Shown: positions 36,103 to 45,124, numbered from the stretch's first letter. The stretch is 64,000 nt of DNA from Hyphobacterium marinum (GCF_036330325.1 NZ_JAZDRO010000005.1:124001-188000); one strand, 5' to 3'. A program made the numbers and translations. The notes: generated by a model not told the origin, from the sequence alone.

Positions 36103-37224
36103 ATGATCGCAACGGCAATCCAGTCCACCGGCCTGTGGACACCGGGCGAAGTGCTGACCAACCAGGAGCTGGTGGAGAGCTACAACGCCCATGTCGTCCG
36201 CTACAATGCGGAGAACGCCGATGCGATTGCCCGGGGCGAGCTGGCCGAGAAACAACCCTCCTCGACCGAATTCATCGAGAAGGCTTCGGGCATCAAGGCC
36301 CGATACGCGATTTCCAAGTCCGGCATTCTCGATCTCGACCGGATGAAACCGGACATTCCTTTCCGACCCGATGACGAGCTGTCCTGGATGGCCGAAGCCG
36401 GTGCCGCGGCGGGCAAGGACGCACTCGAACGTGCCGGGTGGGGTCCGGCCGATGTCGACGGCGTCATCTGTTCGGCAACCTCGATGCAGCGCGCCTACCC
36501 CTCCATGGCGGTGGAAATCCAGCAGGAGCTGGGCATTGGCGGCTTTGCCTACGACATGAGCGTGGCCTGCTCGTCGGCGACATTCGGCATCACGGTCGCC
36601 TCGAACCTGATCACGTCAGGACAGGCGCGCTCGATGCTGGTCGTGACGCCTGAACTCGCCACGCCTCAGGTCAACTACAATGACCGCGACAGCCATTTCA
36701 TCTTCGGCGACGCGGCGACCGCTGTTCTTGTGGTCCGGGAAGACGATGCGACGGACGGTTGGTCCATTCGCGGCATGAAGATGAAGACAGAATTCTCCAA
36801 CAATATCCGCACCAATCTGGGCTTCCTGAACCGCTGCGAGACACCGCAGCGCAGCGAAGCGGATCAGCTTTTCTCCCAGCAGGGGCGCAAGGTCTTCAAG
36901 GAAGTCTGCCCGATGGCGGCCGATTTCATTCTTGAGCACATGGGCGAGCTGGGCCTGACACCCGATCAGGTCAAACGCCTGTGGCTGCACCAGGCGAATA
37001 TCAACATGAATTCCATGGTCGCGCGGAAGGTTTACGGCCGTGACGTTGCGCCGGAAGAAGCGCCCATCATCCTCGATGAATTTGCCAATACGGCGGGCTG
37101 CGGTTCAGTGATCGCCTTCCATCGGCATAATGATGATTTCGTGCCTGGCGAGACGGGGCTTATCTGCTCCTTCGGCGCGGGCTATTCTATCGGTTCGATA
37201 TTCGTGGAGAAGCGGGCTTCGTGA
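36103..37224 (+). CDS. beta-ketoacyl-ACP synthase III-like (FabH paralogue 1)
   Basis: This is a 373-residue thiolase-fold enzyme with Cys156 (DMSVACSSATFG), His in LWLHQANINMNS and Asn in EFANTAGCGSV. The N-terminal block (NQELVESYNAHVVRYNAEN) differs from housekeeping FabH and resembles the FabH-like group that includes Pseudomonas PA3286, which uses medium-chain acyl-CoA. That match is from memory. It is followed by a second paralogue overlapping by four bases. Confidence 0.82.
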   Translation: MIATAIQSTGLWTPGEVLTNQELVESYNAHVVRYNAENADAIARGELAEKQPSSTEFIEKASGIKARYAISKSGILDLDRMKPDIPFRPDDELSWMAEAGAAAGKDALERAGWGPADVDGVICSATSMQRAYPSMAVEIQQELGIGGFAYDMSVACSSATFGITVASNLITSGQARSMLVVTPELATPQVNYNDRDSHFIFGDAATAVLVVREDDATDGWSIRGMKMKTEFSNNIRTNLGFLNRCETPQRSEADQLFSQQGRKVFKEVCPMAADFILEHMGELGLTPDQVKRLWLHQANINMNSMVARKVYGRDVAPEEAPIILDEFANTAGCGSVIAFHRHNDDFVPGETGLICSFGAGYSIGSIFVEKRAS

Positions 37225-38336
37225 CTGACTGCGTTATACGTTCTACCGGCTGGCACGCGCCGGATGCCAGGATCACCAATGCTGAACTGGTCGAGGTGTT
37301 CAACGCCTATGTCGACCAGTTCAATACCGAGAATGCGGCCGCCATCGAGGCCGGCGAAACACAGGCGATGCTGCCCTCCAGCGAGGAATTTATCGTCAAG
37401 GCCTCCGGTATCCAGAACCGTCATGTTCTCGACCGTGACGGTCTGATGGACATTACACGGATGCGTCCGCGCCTGCCGCACCGGCCCATCGATGAGCTGT
37501 CCGTCCAGGCCGAGTTCGGACTGATCGCCGCCAAGGCGGCGCTGGAAAAGGCCGGCCGTTCGGCCACTGACGTCGACGGCATCATCGTTGCCAGCTCGGC
37601 CCAGCAACGCAACTTCCCCGCCGTCTCCGTCGAGATCCAGAACGCACTCGGCATCGAGGGCTGGGCCTACGACATGACCATGGCCTGCGCCTCGGCCCTG
37701 TTCGGCCTGCAGCAGGCCCGCGACATGATCCGAGCCGGATCGGCCAATTCAGTGCTGATCATCAGCCCGGAGATCATGAGCGCGATCAACCATTACCGCC
37801 GCCGGGAAGTGCACTTCATCTTTGGCGACGCGTCGGCCGCCATCCTGGTTGAACGGGCCGATATCGAACCGGGCGGCTGGCTGGTGCGCGGAACGCGCCT
37901 GCAGACGGCTTTCTCCAACGCCCTGCGGTCCGATTTCGGCTTCCTCAATCACGCCGAATTCGAGGAAGGCGAGGAATTCGAGGCCTTTGTCGACCAGGAC
38001 GGCCACCGTGTCTTCCGCGACGTCATCCCGTTCGCGTCATCGGTTTGCGAAGCCCTGATCGCCGATTGCGGCCTGACCGGCGCGGACATCAAGCGCGCCT
38101 GGATGCACCAGGCCAATATCCGCATGGTCCACGCCATTTCCAAGCGCGCGCTGGGTCGCGACCCGACGCCGGAAGAAGCTCCGGTCATCCTGGACGAGTA
38201 TGGCAACACCTCGTCCTCGAGCGTGGTCATGACGTTCGACATGAATTCCGCTGACATGACGGCCGGCGAAAAAGGCATCATGGCCGCCTTCGGGGCCGGC
38301 TATGGCTGCGGCACCGCCATCGTGGAAAAACGCTGA
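37221..38336 (+). CDS. beta-ketoacyl-ACP synthase III-like (FabH paralogue 2)
   Basis: This is a 371-residue paralogue of the preceding gene, with the same layout and Cys156 (DMTMACASALFG), His in AWMHQANIRMVH and Asn in YGNTSSSSVV. It starts with GTG overlapping the first copy's stop (GTGA). Both copies keep a full catalytic triad but differ around the substrate channel, so they may act as a heteromer or take different acyl groups (inference). No acyl carrier protein lies beside them. Confidence 0.82.
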   Translation: MTDCVIRSTGWHAPDARITNAELVEVFNAYVDQFNTENAAAIEAGETQAMLPSSEEFIVKASGIQNRHVLDRDGLMDITRMRPRLPHRPIDELSVQAEFGLIAAKAALEKAGRSATDVDGIIVASSAQQRNFPAVSVEIQNALGIEGWAYDMTMACASALFGLQQARDMIRAGSANSVLIISPEIMSAINHYRRREVHFIFGDASAAILVERADIEPGGWLVRGTRLQTAFSNALRSDFGFLNHAEFEEGEEFEAFVDQDGHRVFRDVIPFASSVCEALIADCGLTGADIKRAWMHQANIRMVHAISKRALGRDPTPEEAPVILDEYGNTSSSSVVMTFDMNSADMTAGEKGIMAAFGAGYGCGTAIVEKR

Positions 38337-38364
38337 TCGCTTCCATTGCCCGAAAGGCACGCCC

Positions 38365-39402
38365 ATGACCGCCACCCGCCTGATTACCGCGTCCACGCTG
38401 GTCCTCGCCCTCACCGCCTGCTCGGGTGGCAACGACCCAGCCACCGGTACCGATGAAGCCGCCGCGGCCGATACCGTCATCGACACAGTCGAGGCGTCGG
38501 CCGGCGACATGACCGACGACAGCTCCGCCGGCGAAACCGGCACTGACGACGCCGACGCGGACGAAGAGGCAGTCGGCCTGCCGGGCATGGATATTTACCT
38601 GGCCGGGCTCAGCTGGGTCGACGGCGTACCGTCCATTGGCACGCCGCGAAACGTCACCAACCAACCCGGCTATGACAATCAGCCGGCCTTCGTGCCCGGC
38701 AGCCACGATTTCTATTATTCGGCCGAGTCCGAAGCCGGAACGACCGATGTCTATCGCTACAATTCGGTCGACGGTACCCGCGTCCAGGTGACCAACACGC
38801 CTGAGGACGGGGAGTATTCTCCCCGCCTGCTGTCGGACGGCGCGTCGATCGCTTTCCTGCATCAGGACGCGGCCGGAACCCAGCTGATTACGCGCACCGA
38901 TCTGGACGGCGGCAACCGCGAGGTCATGATCGACCTGCACCCGGTCGGCTATTTCGCCTTCAGCCCGGACGAACGGCAGGCTGCCATGTTCGTCCTGACC
39001 GAACCCTTCTCGTTGCAGGTCGCTGATCTGGATGCCGGGACGGTCGAAACGGTCTACGAGAACATCGACCGGGCGCTTTATGCGACGCCGGACGGCACCG
39101 GCGCGATCTTCACGACCCCGCGCGAGGATGGCGGCTTCCAGGCCATGCACTATGGCTTCATTGATGGCGAAACCGCCTACCTGTTCGACCTTCCGGGCCT
39201 GTCACAGGATTATGCGCTCGCCTCGGCTCCCGATGGCCTGGCCGGCGCGTTCGCGTCCGATGACGGCATGCTGGTCTGGCGCGATGCCAACAGCGCCGAC
39301 TGGACGCCCGTGGGCGATCTTTCCGCCTTCGGCCTGACCGGCATCACCCGCATGGCTGTCAGCGACGATGCTTCGGTGATCGCCATCGTGGCCGCGGAGT
39401 AA
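38365..39402 (+). CDS. TolB-like/PD40 beta-propeller lipoprotein
   Basis: This is a 345-residue protein with a lipobox (LVLALTAC), an acidic Ala/Asp/Thr linker to about residue 70, and repeated propeller-type blades such as YDNQPAFVPGSHDFYYSA, GEYSPRLLSDGASIAFLH and YFAFSPDERQAAMFVLT. It probably faces the periplasm. It lies 28 bases behind the FabH-like pair; a functional link is uncertain. Partner and ligand unknown. Confidence 0.75.
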   Translation: MTATRLITASTLVLALTACSGGNDPATGTDEAAAADTVIDTVEASAGDMTDDSSAGETGTDDADADEEAVGLPGMDIYLAGLSWVDGVPSIGTPRNVTNQPGYDNQPAFVPGSHDFYYSAESEAGTTDVYRYNSVDGTRVQVTNTPEDGEYSPRLLSDGASIAFLHQDAAGTQLITRTDLDGGNREVMIDLHPVGYFAFSPDERQAAMFVLTEPFSLQVADLDAGTVETVYENIDRALYATPDGTGAIFTTPREDGGFQAMHYGFIDGETAYLFDLPGLSQDYALASAPDGLAGAFASDDGMLVWRDANSADWTPVGDLSAFGLTGITRMAVSDDASVIAIVAAE

Positions 39403-39425
39403 CATCGCTGTCGGCTGCAGAAGCG

Positions 39426-39461
39426 CCCCTCTCCCCTTGGGGGAGAGGGTAGGGTGAGGGG
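39426..39461. repeat. left inverted repeat of the DUF559 unit (family A-related)
   Basis: CCCCTCTCCCC TTGG GGGAGAGGG is followed by TAGGGTGAGGGG. It ends three bases before the DUF559 start codon. Reverse-complemented, the repeat at 39802-39838 matches it with only a few changes, so the gene is bracketed by inverted copies. Confidence 0.75.
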
Positions 39462-39464
39462 TAA

Positions 39465-39827
39465 ATGGAACGACCCGGAACCAAACAAGCCCGACAGCTG
39501 CGCCGCACACCGACAGATGCCGAAACGCGGCTCTGGCGTTACCTGAAAAACCGCAACCTCGAAGGCTGGAAGTTTCGTCGGCAAGCGCCGATAGGTCCCT
39601 ATGTGGCCGACTTCTTTTGTCCAGATGCCAAGCTTATTATTGAAGCCGATGGTGGCCAGCATGCGCTAGAAGTAGCCAGAGATGCCCGCCGGACCCGTTG
39701 GCTGGAATCCGAAGGCTATCGGGTGATCCGTTTCTGGAATAACGATATACTTTCAAACACGGACGGCGTTCTGACCGTAATTCTGGAGGCGCTTAGCGCC
39801 ACCCCTCACCCCAACGCTCTCCCCTAA
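39465..39827 (+). CDS. DUF559 endonuclease-like protein flanked by inverted repeats
   Basis: This is a 120-residue member of the DUF559 family, with a very-short-patch-repair (VSR) / PD-(D/E)xK-like fold. Likely catalytic residues are Asp49 (YVADFFCP), Glu60 and Asp62 (LIIEADGGQH) and His66; RFWNNDIL follows. The N-terminal RRTPTDAETRLWRYLKNR is the family signature. The last nine residues (ATPHPNALP) and the stop codon are encoded by the right flanking repeat, and the stop lies in that repeat's hairpin loop. No clear RBS other than the repeat sequence precedes it. Biological role unknown. Confidence 0.88.
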   Translation: MERPGTKQARQLRRTPTDAETRLWRYLKNRNLEGWKFRRQAPIGPYVADFFCPDAKLIIEADGGQHALEVARDARRTRWLESEGYRVIRFWNNDILSNTDGVLTVILEALSATPHPNALP

Positions 39828-39838
39828 AGGGGAGAGGG
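39802..39838. repeat. right inverted repeat of the DUF559 unit
   Basis: CCCCTCACCCCAACG is followed by CTCTCCCC TAAA GGGGAGAG. It is an inverted copy of 39426-39461. It includes the DUF559 stop codon. CCCCTCACCC is also the end of the family A repeats at 46769 and 57674. Confidence 0.75.
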
Positions 39839-39863
39839 AATCTGACCGAGAGCGACAATCCTG

Positions 39864-40628
39864 ATGCCCCGCCAGAGCTTCTATTTCTTCGACATCGACG
39901 AGAACATGCTGCACCTGCCGACGCGGTCGCACCTGCTCAACACGATGACGGGTGAAGAGAAGTCGATGACCCAGGCCGAATTCGACGGCATCCGGGGCTA
40001 TCTCGGCGTTGCCGGAGACTGGGAAGACTGGGCCGCGCCGCCTGAGCGCGCTTTCCGGGAATTCGCGGACGGCAAGGACCGCAATGGCGAGGAATATCTC
40101 CTGCGCGATATCCGCCGGGCGCTCGACGCCGGTGATGGCTGGATGGGGCCGTCCTGGGATATTTTCAAGTACGCCGTCCTGCGCCGGCGCCCGATCGCGA
40201 TCATCACCGCACGCCAGCATTCCGAAACCATCATCAAACAGGGCATTTCCCTGCTGAAAGAGGCCGGGAAAATTCCCGAGGAGCCCAATTACCTTGCCGT
40301 GTTCGGCGTCTCCAATACGGCGGTACGAAAGGAATTGGGCGAACACCTGACCACGGCGGGCCTGAAGCGCGCCGCTATCCGGCGCTGTGTCGAGATGGGG
40401 CTGGAACAATACGGCCGCGACGAAGCCCACAGTTTCGGCATGTCCGACGATGACCCCAAGAATGTCGACCTGATCACTTCGGCCATGCTCGAATGCAAGC
40501 TGGACTATCCCGACAAGCGGTTCTTCGTCATCTCCACCAACCGGCGCCGGCATGTGAAGCTCGAAGTCCTCTCCCCGCACAAGGAAGAGTCAAAACTCCG
40601 CGCCGCCGAAGAAGACTATTACGGCTGA
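39864..40628 (+). CDS. HAD-fold-like protein, function unknown
   Basis: This is a 254-residue protein. FYFFDIDENMLHLPT at the N-terminus, AIITARQHS in the middle and FGMSDDDPKNVDLI later follow the order of HAD motifs (DxD, S/T, D-D). It lacks a signal peptide. A phosphatase activity is therefore possible but unproven. It ends 10 bases inside ygfZ on the other strand. Confidence 0.7.
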   Translation: MPRQSFYFFDIDENMLHLPTRSHLLNTMTGEEKSMTQAEFDGIRGYLGVAGDWEDWAAPPERAFREFADGKDRNGEEYLLRDIRRALDAGDGWMGPSWDIFKYAVLRRRPIAIITARQHSETIIKQGISLLKEAGKIPEEPNYLAVFGVSNTAVRKELGEHLTTAGLKRAAIRRCVEMGLEQYGRDEAHSFGMSDDDPKNVDLITSAMLECKLDYPDKRFFVISTNRRRHVKLEVLSPHKEESKLRAAEEDYYG

Positions 40629-41404
40629 ACCGTAATCCGGGCGGTCATGCCGTCCGCCGCTATCCCGTCCTCATGGCCTTCCAGCCGGTCGAGCCGCAGT
40701 CGCGCGATGGCGGCCTCACCCGCTGACGAGGTGATCTCGCCCAGTGGCGTGTCACCGGCCATGACCGGCGTCCCGGCGGCTGGAGCCTCAACCTCAAACG
40801 TCAGCCCCAGCGAGCGCTTGCGGATCGTGCCGCGCCGCTTCATCCGCGAGACGACTTCCTGGCCAACGAAACAGCCTTTCTTCCAGCCCACCCCGCCATA
40901 GAGGTCGAGATTGACGTCGGTCGGGAACACGTCGGCTTCCGCGTAGTCGCGCCCGAAAGCGGGCACGCCCTGCGCGATCTCGGCGGCGTCCTGGTCTGCG
41001 TCGCCGTCGCCGGCAGGTGCGTCTTCTGATCGAACTACCGCGCGCGTCGGCAAGCCGGCATGGCGCGGGTCCTCGGCCCCCTTGCCCGCAACGACAACAA
41101 GATCCTCGCGTAGGGCGATATCGGCTTTCGCGCGCAGCCGGTACATCGACAACCGTTTGACCAGCGCGTCGGCGGCCTCGCCGTGGACGTCCAGGAACAC
41201 CCCGCCCTCGATCCCGTGCACAAGGAAATCAACCAGGATTTTCCCCTGCGGCGTGAGCAAGGCAGCAGGCCGGATCGCCCCGGTGTCGAGCGTTGCAAAA
41301 TCCAGCGTCAGGACGCGCTGCAGGAAGTCCCGGCTTTCCTCGCCCTCCACCGAGATAACGGCGCGGCGGGCGAGGCGGGCGGGGGGAAGGGTTCCGGTGC
41401 TCAT
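40619..41404 (-). CDS. ygfZ: YgfZ/GcvT-like folate-binding protein
   Basis: This 261-residue tetrahydrofolate-binding protein helps maintain iron-sulfur enzymes such as MiaB. The YgfZ signature GWKKGCFVGQEVVSRMKRRG is complete, including the Cys. The GcvT-like N-terminus has FLQRVLTLDFATL and ALLTPQGKILVDFLVH. ATG at 41404 has GAGGGGG upstream; the frame continues far upstream but that is not supported. Divergent from the glycosyltransferase gene. Confidence 0.92.
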   Translation of the reverse strand: MSTGTLPPARLARRAVISVEGEESRDFLQRVLTLDFATLDTGAIRPAALLTPQGKILVDFLVHGIEGGVFLDVHGEAADALVKRLSMYRLRAKADIALREDLVVVAGKGAEDPRHAGLPTRAVVRSEDAPAGDGDADQDAAEIAQGVPAFGRDYAEADVFPTDVNLDLYGGVGWKKGCFVGQEVVSRMKRRGTIRKRSLGLTFEVEAPAAGTPVMAGDTPLGEITSSAGEAAIARLRLDRLEGHEDGIAADGMTARITVQP

Positions 41405-41456
41405 CCCCCTCATATGGACCCGCTGGATCGTCTGGCCAAGCGCCCCCCTGTAGGCT

Positions 41457-42425
41457 ATGCCGCGACGCATGGAACGCATCCTGTTCATCACGTCGACACG
41501 GATCGGCGATGCCGTCATCAATTCCGGCGTGCTGGACCATCTCGTCCGCACACGGCCCGACGCCCGGTTCACGATTGCCTGTGGCAAGCTGGCCCAGCCC
41601 ATCCTGGAAAACACCCCGCGGCTGGACCGGATCATCATCGTCAACAAGAAACCCCTGGGCCTGCACTGGCTGGGCCTGTGGCGGCGTGTCGCCGGGACCA
41701 AATGGGATCTCGTTGTCGACATGCGCGGCTCGGCCATCGCCGCCCTCTTGCGCGCTGATGTCCGCAAGACGCTGCGCTCGACGAAAATCCCGATGCACAA
41801 GGTGCGCGAGGCGGCCGGCGTGTTGCGGCTGGAACCGCCGCCCCTGCCGAAAATCCACCTGCCGGAGGATGCCGAGACGCGCGCCGCTGGCCTGTTCCCG
41901 ACTGGGCGGCAGGTCCTGGCTGTCTGCCCGTCAGCCTCCCTGCCCTTCAAGATGTGGCCCGGTGACCGTTTTGGTGAGCTGGTCAAGCGCATGGTCGGTC
42001 CCGGCGGGCCGATGGCCGGCGCGCTGGTCGTGATCTTCGGCGGGCCCGGTGACGAGGTTCACGCCAAGCCGATCCACGAAGCCCTGCCCGACGCCGGCGT
42101 CTTCGACCTGACCGGCAAGCTCTACCTGACCGATGTCGCGGCGTGCCTGGCCCGCGCCCGGCTGTTCATTGGCAATGATTCCGGGGTCATGCATATCTCC
42201 GCGGCGATGGGTACGCCGACACTCGGCCTGTTCGGCCCGTCCGACGAGCGCCTTTATGGCCCCTATGGCGAACAATGCGCCGTGGTGCGGGGCGCGCGGA
42301 ATTTTGATACCATCCAGGACGAGACGCCGAACTGGAAGGCCCACCCGACGAGCCTCCTGATGGACCTCTCCGTCGACGCCGCCTTCGAAGCTGCCACGCG
42401 CCTGCTGGAGCGCACCAAGACATGA
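41457..42425 (+). CDS. glycosyltransferase family 9 (ADP-heptosyltransferase-like)
   Basis: This is a 322-residue GT9 enzyme with the heptosyltransferase layout: ILFITSTRIGDAVINSGVLDHL at the N-terminus, WDLVVDMRGS, SASLPFKMWPGDRFGELV and FIGNDSGVMHISAAMGTPTLGLFGPSDERLYGPYG. It probably adds a sugar to lipopolysaccharide core or another envelope glycan. It overlaps the dihydroorotase gene by four bases. Start MPRRMER; the inner Met at 41469 is an alternative. Confidence 0.9.
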   Translation: MPRRMERILFITSTRIGDAVINSGVLDHLVRTRPDARFTIACGKLAQPILENTPRLDRIIIVNKKPLGLHWLGLWRRVAGTKWDLVVDMRGSAIAALLRADVRKTLRSTKIPMHKVREAAGVLRLEPPPLPKIHLPEDAETRAAGLFPTGRQVLAVCPSASLPFKMWPGDRFGELVKRMVGPGGPMAGALVVIFGGPGDEVHAKPIHEALPDAGVFDLTGKLYLTDVAACLARARLFIGNDSGVMHISAAMGTPTLGLFGPSDERLYGPYGEQCAVVRGARNFDTIQDETPNWKAHPTSLLMDLSVDAAFEAATRLLERTKT

Positions 42426-43759
42426 GCCGGACTTTCGACCTGATCATCCGTGGCGGCGAGATCGCCAACCATGCCGGGCGCGGCCGCGCCGACATCGGCG
42501 TCACCGGCGGGCATATCGCCGACATTGGCGACCTGTCCAAGGCCGATGCGGGCGAGGTCTTCGACGCCGCGGGCCTGACCGTCCTGCCGGGCGTGATCGA
42601 CACCCAGGTCCATTTCCGCGAGCCGGGCCTGGAATGGAAGGAAGACCTCGAATCCGGATCCCGCGCGGCGGTTTTGGGCGGGGTCACGGCGGTGTTCGAA
42701 ATGCCGAATACCAGCCCGGCGACCACCGACATGGATGCGTTGAATGACAAGCTGAAGCGCGCCCGGCACCGCATGCACAGCGATTTCGCCTTCTATGCCG
42801 GCGCGACGAACGAGAATGCCGACGTCCTCGCCGAAATGGAAAAAGCCCCCGGCTGCTGCGGGGTCAAGGTGTTCATGGGGGCGTCGACCGGCGACCTCCT
42901 CGTCAAGGATGATGAGGGCGTTGAGCGGGTTTTGCGCGCGATTTCACGGCGCGCGGCTTTCCATTCCGAGGACGAATACCGGCTGGAAGAGCGCCGCGCC
43001 CTCGCCGTGGACGGGGACTGGCAGAGCCACACGGTCGTGCGCGACGCCAAGGCCGCCATCATGTCGACCGAGCGCCTGGTGCGCCTGGCCCGCAAGACCG
43101 GCAAGCGTATCCATGTCCTGCATATCTCGACAGCGGAGGAAGTCGACTTCCTGATGGACTGCCGCGACGTGGCGAGCTGCGAGGTCACGCCCCAGCACCT
43201 GACGCTGGAAGCGCCCGACGCGTATGACCGGCTGAAGGCCTTCGCCCAGATGAACCCGCCGATCCGCTCCGCCGAGCACCGCGCCGGCCTGTGGCATGGC
43301 GTCCAGAACGGCCTCTTCGACGTAGTTGGTTCCGATCACGCCCCGCACACGCGCGAGGAAAAATCCCGCCCCTATCCGCAGAGCCCGTCGGGTATGCCCG
43401 GCGTACAAACGCTGGTCCCGGTCATGCTGAACCATGTGGCTGAAGGCCGGATGAGCCTCGAACGCTTCATCGACCTGACGAGCCACGGCGCGCAGAGGAT
43501 TTTCGGCATTGCCGGCAAGGGAAGGATGAGCGTGGGTTATGACGCCGACTTCACCATCGTCGACCTGAAGGCCAAGCGGACCCTCACCGAGGACTGGGTT
43601 GAATCCAAGTGCGGCTGGTCGCCCTTCACCGGCGACACCGTCACCGGCTGGCCGATGGCGACGATCGTCCGCGGCAGCACGATCATGCGCGATGACGAGC
43701 TTGTCAGCCCCTCGATGGGCGAGGCTGTTCGCTTCCAGGAGACTCTGGGCGCGGCCTAG
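42422..43759 (+). CDS. dihydroorotase-like amidohydrolase (QxH variant)
   Basis: This is a 445-residue class I dihydroorotase-like enzyme that would close carbamoyl-aspartate to dihydroorotate in pyrimidine synthesis. Metal-site motifs are VIDTQVHFREPG, FMGASTGDLL, AFHSEDEYR, HVLHIST, and VGSDHAPHTREEK. The first His of the usual HxH is Gln (TQVH), a known variant in some bacterial dihydroorotases. No other pyrimidine gene is nearby, so hydantoinase-type activity cannot be excluded. Its stop shares a CTAG with the next gene. Confidence 0.85.
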   Translation: MSRTFDLIIRGGEIANHAGRGRADIGVTGGHIADIGDLSKADAGEVFDAAGLTVLPGVIDTQVHFREPGLEWKEDLESGSRAAVLGGVTAVFEMPNTSPATTDMDALNDKLKRARHRMHSDFAFYAGATNENADVLAEMEKAPGCCGVKVFMGASTGDLLVKDDEGVERVLRAISRRAAFHSEDEYRLEERRALAVDGDWQSHTVVRDAKAAIMSTERLVRLARKTGKRIHVLHISTAEEVDFLMDCRDVASCEVTPQHLTLEAPDAYDRLKAFAQMNPPIRSAEHRAGLWHGVQNGLFDVVGSDHAPHTREEKSRPYPQSPSGMPGVQTLVPVMLNHVAEGRMSLERFIDLTSHGAQRIFGIAGKGRMSVGYDADFTIVDLKAKRTLTEDWVESKCGWSPFTGDTVTGWPMATIVRGSTIMRDDELVSPSMGEAVRFQETLGAA

Positions 43760-44130
43760 ACCTTCACCGCTTCGGTGATCTTGTAGGTCAGTGCGTCGCC
43801 ATCGGCTTCGTGGATGGTAAGGTAGTCCCCCAGCCGCATCGTGTGGTCGCCGAGCCGGTAGACGGGCTCGTCCGGTCCCTCGTCTTCCTCGTCATAGTGG
43901 AAGAACCAGTTCGCGCCGCGATGGGTCAGCCAGCCATCGGCCTTTTCATCCGGGTCGGGCGAGAAGCGATCAACCGTGCAGGCCTTGCGGTTCTCCCGCC
44001 ACAGATCGGCGTCGAGTTTGCCGCCCTCATCCAGTGGCGCGACGATGACATAGCCGCGATGGTCGTCACCACCGGGATAACCGGCGTCCGGATTGCGTCC
44101 GAGACGCATGACAATACGGGTCAGGGGCAT
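43756..44130 (-). CDS. uncharacterised protein, about 124 residues
   Basis: This is a soluble, acidic protein with MPLTRIVMRLGRNPDAGYPGGDDHRGYVIVAPLD at the N-terminus, then ADGWLTHRGANWFFHYDEEDEGP and YRLGDHTMRLGDYLTIHEADGD. No cofactor motif is visible and I cannot name a family. The ATG at 44130 has AAGGAGAG upstream. It is probably co-transcribed with the universal stress protein, which lies just upstream. Confidence 0.65.
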   Translation of the reverse strand: MPLTRIVMRLGRNPDAGYPGGDDHRGYVIVAPLDEGGKLDADLWRENRKACTVDRFSPDPDEKADGWLTHRGANWFFHYDEEDEGPDEPVYRLGDHTMRLGDYLTIHEADGDALTYKITEAVKV

Positions 44131-44172
44131 GAGATCTCTCCTTCCCGCCTCCACGGGGAGGCGCTGTGCCCG

Positions 44173-45012
44173 CTAGTGCGCCAGAAACAGGCAGGGTCCG
44201 TCAACGGCATTCAGGAGCGACTTTGTGACGCCGCCAAAGACGAATTCACGCAATCGCGAATGGCCATAGGCCCCGGCAACGATCAGGTCAGCTCCCTTTG
44301 AGGCATCGAGAATGCCCTCAACAACATCCTCGTCCGGGTCCAGTTCGCGCACGATGGCGTGCTGCCCGCGGCCGCTGAGCCAGTCGACCAGGCGGTCGGG
44401 CGGAGCCATGCGCCGGTCTTCGAAGTCGATCCCCTTCTCCGACTGAAGAACGATGACCTTCCGGGCCTGGGTCAGGAAAGGCGCGGCCCCATAGACCGCG
44501 CGCGCGGCCTCCTTCGATCCGTCCCAGGCGACCGTTACCGTTTCAGGAGGTGAAAAACCGCCGCGCGCGACATAGACCGGCACCTGTTCGTCGATCAGCA
44601 CCGCGGTCACGAAATCGGAGAGGGAGCCGCGCCCGGCGGCCGAGTCTGCGTCCGTTACCATCATGCGGGCCAGGCGCGCTTCGGAGGCGACTTCAGAGGC
44701 CATGCCCGACACACGTACGAAGCGGCCGCGGACGGCATCCAGCCCGCCGGCCTCCAGACCGTTCTGGAAACTTGCCTTGGCGGCATCGGCACAGCGATCA
44801 CTTTCGTCGCGGACCGCGTCAACCGCGGTCGAAACGACCGAGGCCGCCGCGGCCCCCGGTCCGGTCCAGAGCAGATAGCTGGATGGGTCCGGCTCGATAA
44901 ACAGCCCCTCCAGGTCTGCATCCACGACCCGGGCCAGCTTGGATGCGGTTCGGGTCAGGCTTTCGTCGTCCTCATGCCCCTGCAGGGTCACGATGATGCG
45001 TTCGCGGGCCAT
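44173..45012 (-). CDS. universal stress protein, two-domain
   Basis: This is a 279-residue tandem UspA protein. The first domain has IIVTLQGHEDDESLTRTASKLARV and the second VTVAWDGSKEAARAV with AGAYGHSRLREFVFGGVTKSLL, the ATP-binding GxxGxSxxxxxxxG-type signature in variant form. Such proteins support survival under stress. The HD-hydrolase gene on the other strand starts 112 bases away. Confidence 0.88.
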   Translation of the reverse strand: MARERIIVTLQGHEDDESLTRTASKLARVVDADLEGLFIEPDPSSYLLWTGPGAAAASVVSTAVDAVRDESDRCADAAKASFQNGLEAGGLDAVRGRFVRVSGMASEVASEARLARMMVTDADSAAGRGSLSDFVTAVLIDEQVPVYVARGGFSPPETVTVAWDGSKEAARAVYGAAPFLTQARKVIVLQSEKGIDFEDRRMAPPDRLVDWLSGRGQHAIVRELDPDEDVVEGILDASKGADLIVAGAYGHSRLREFVFGGVTKSLLNAVDGPCLFLAH

Positions 45013-45124
45013 GGCTTGCCTCCCCGGGCTTCATTGCAGACGCTTGATCTTCGCCGCCACCGGCTTAGGAAGAGCGCCCCGGAGAGCATTAAAGCCGATT
45101 CAGGCCAAAAAGGATAACCGCGCA

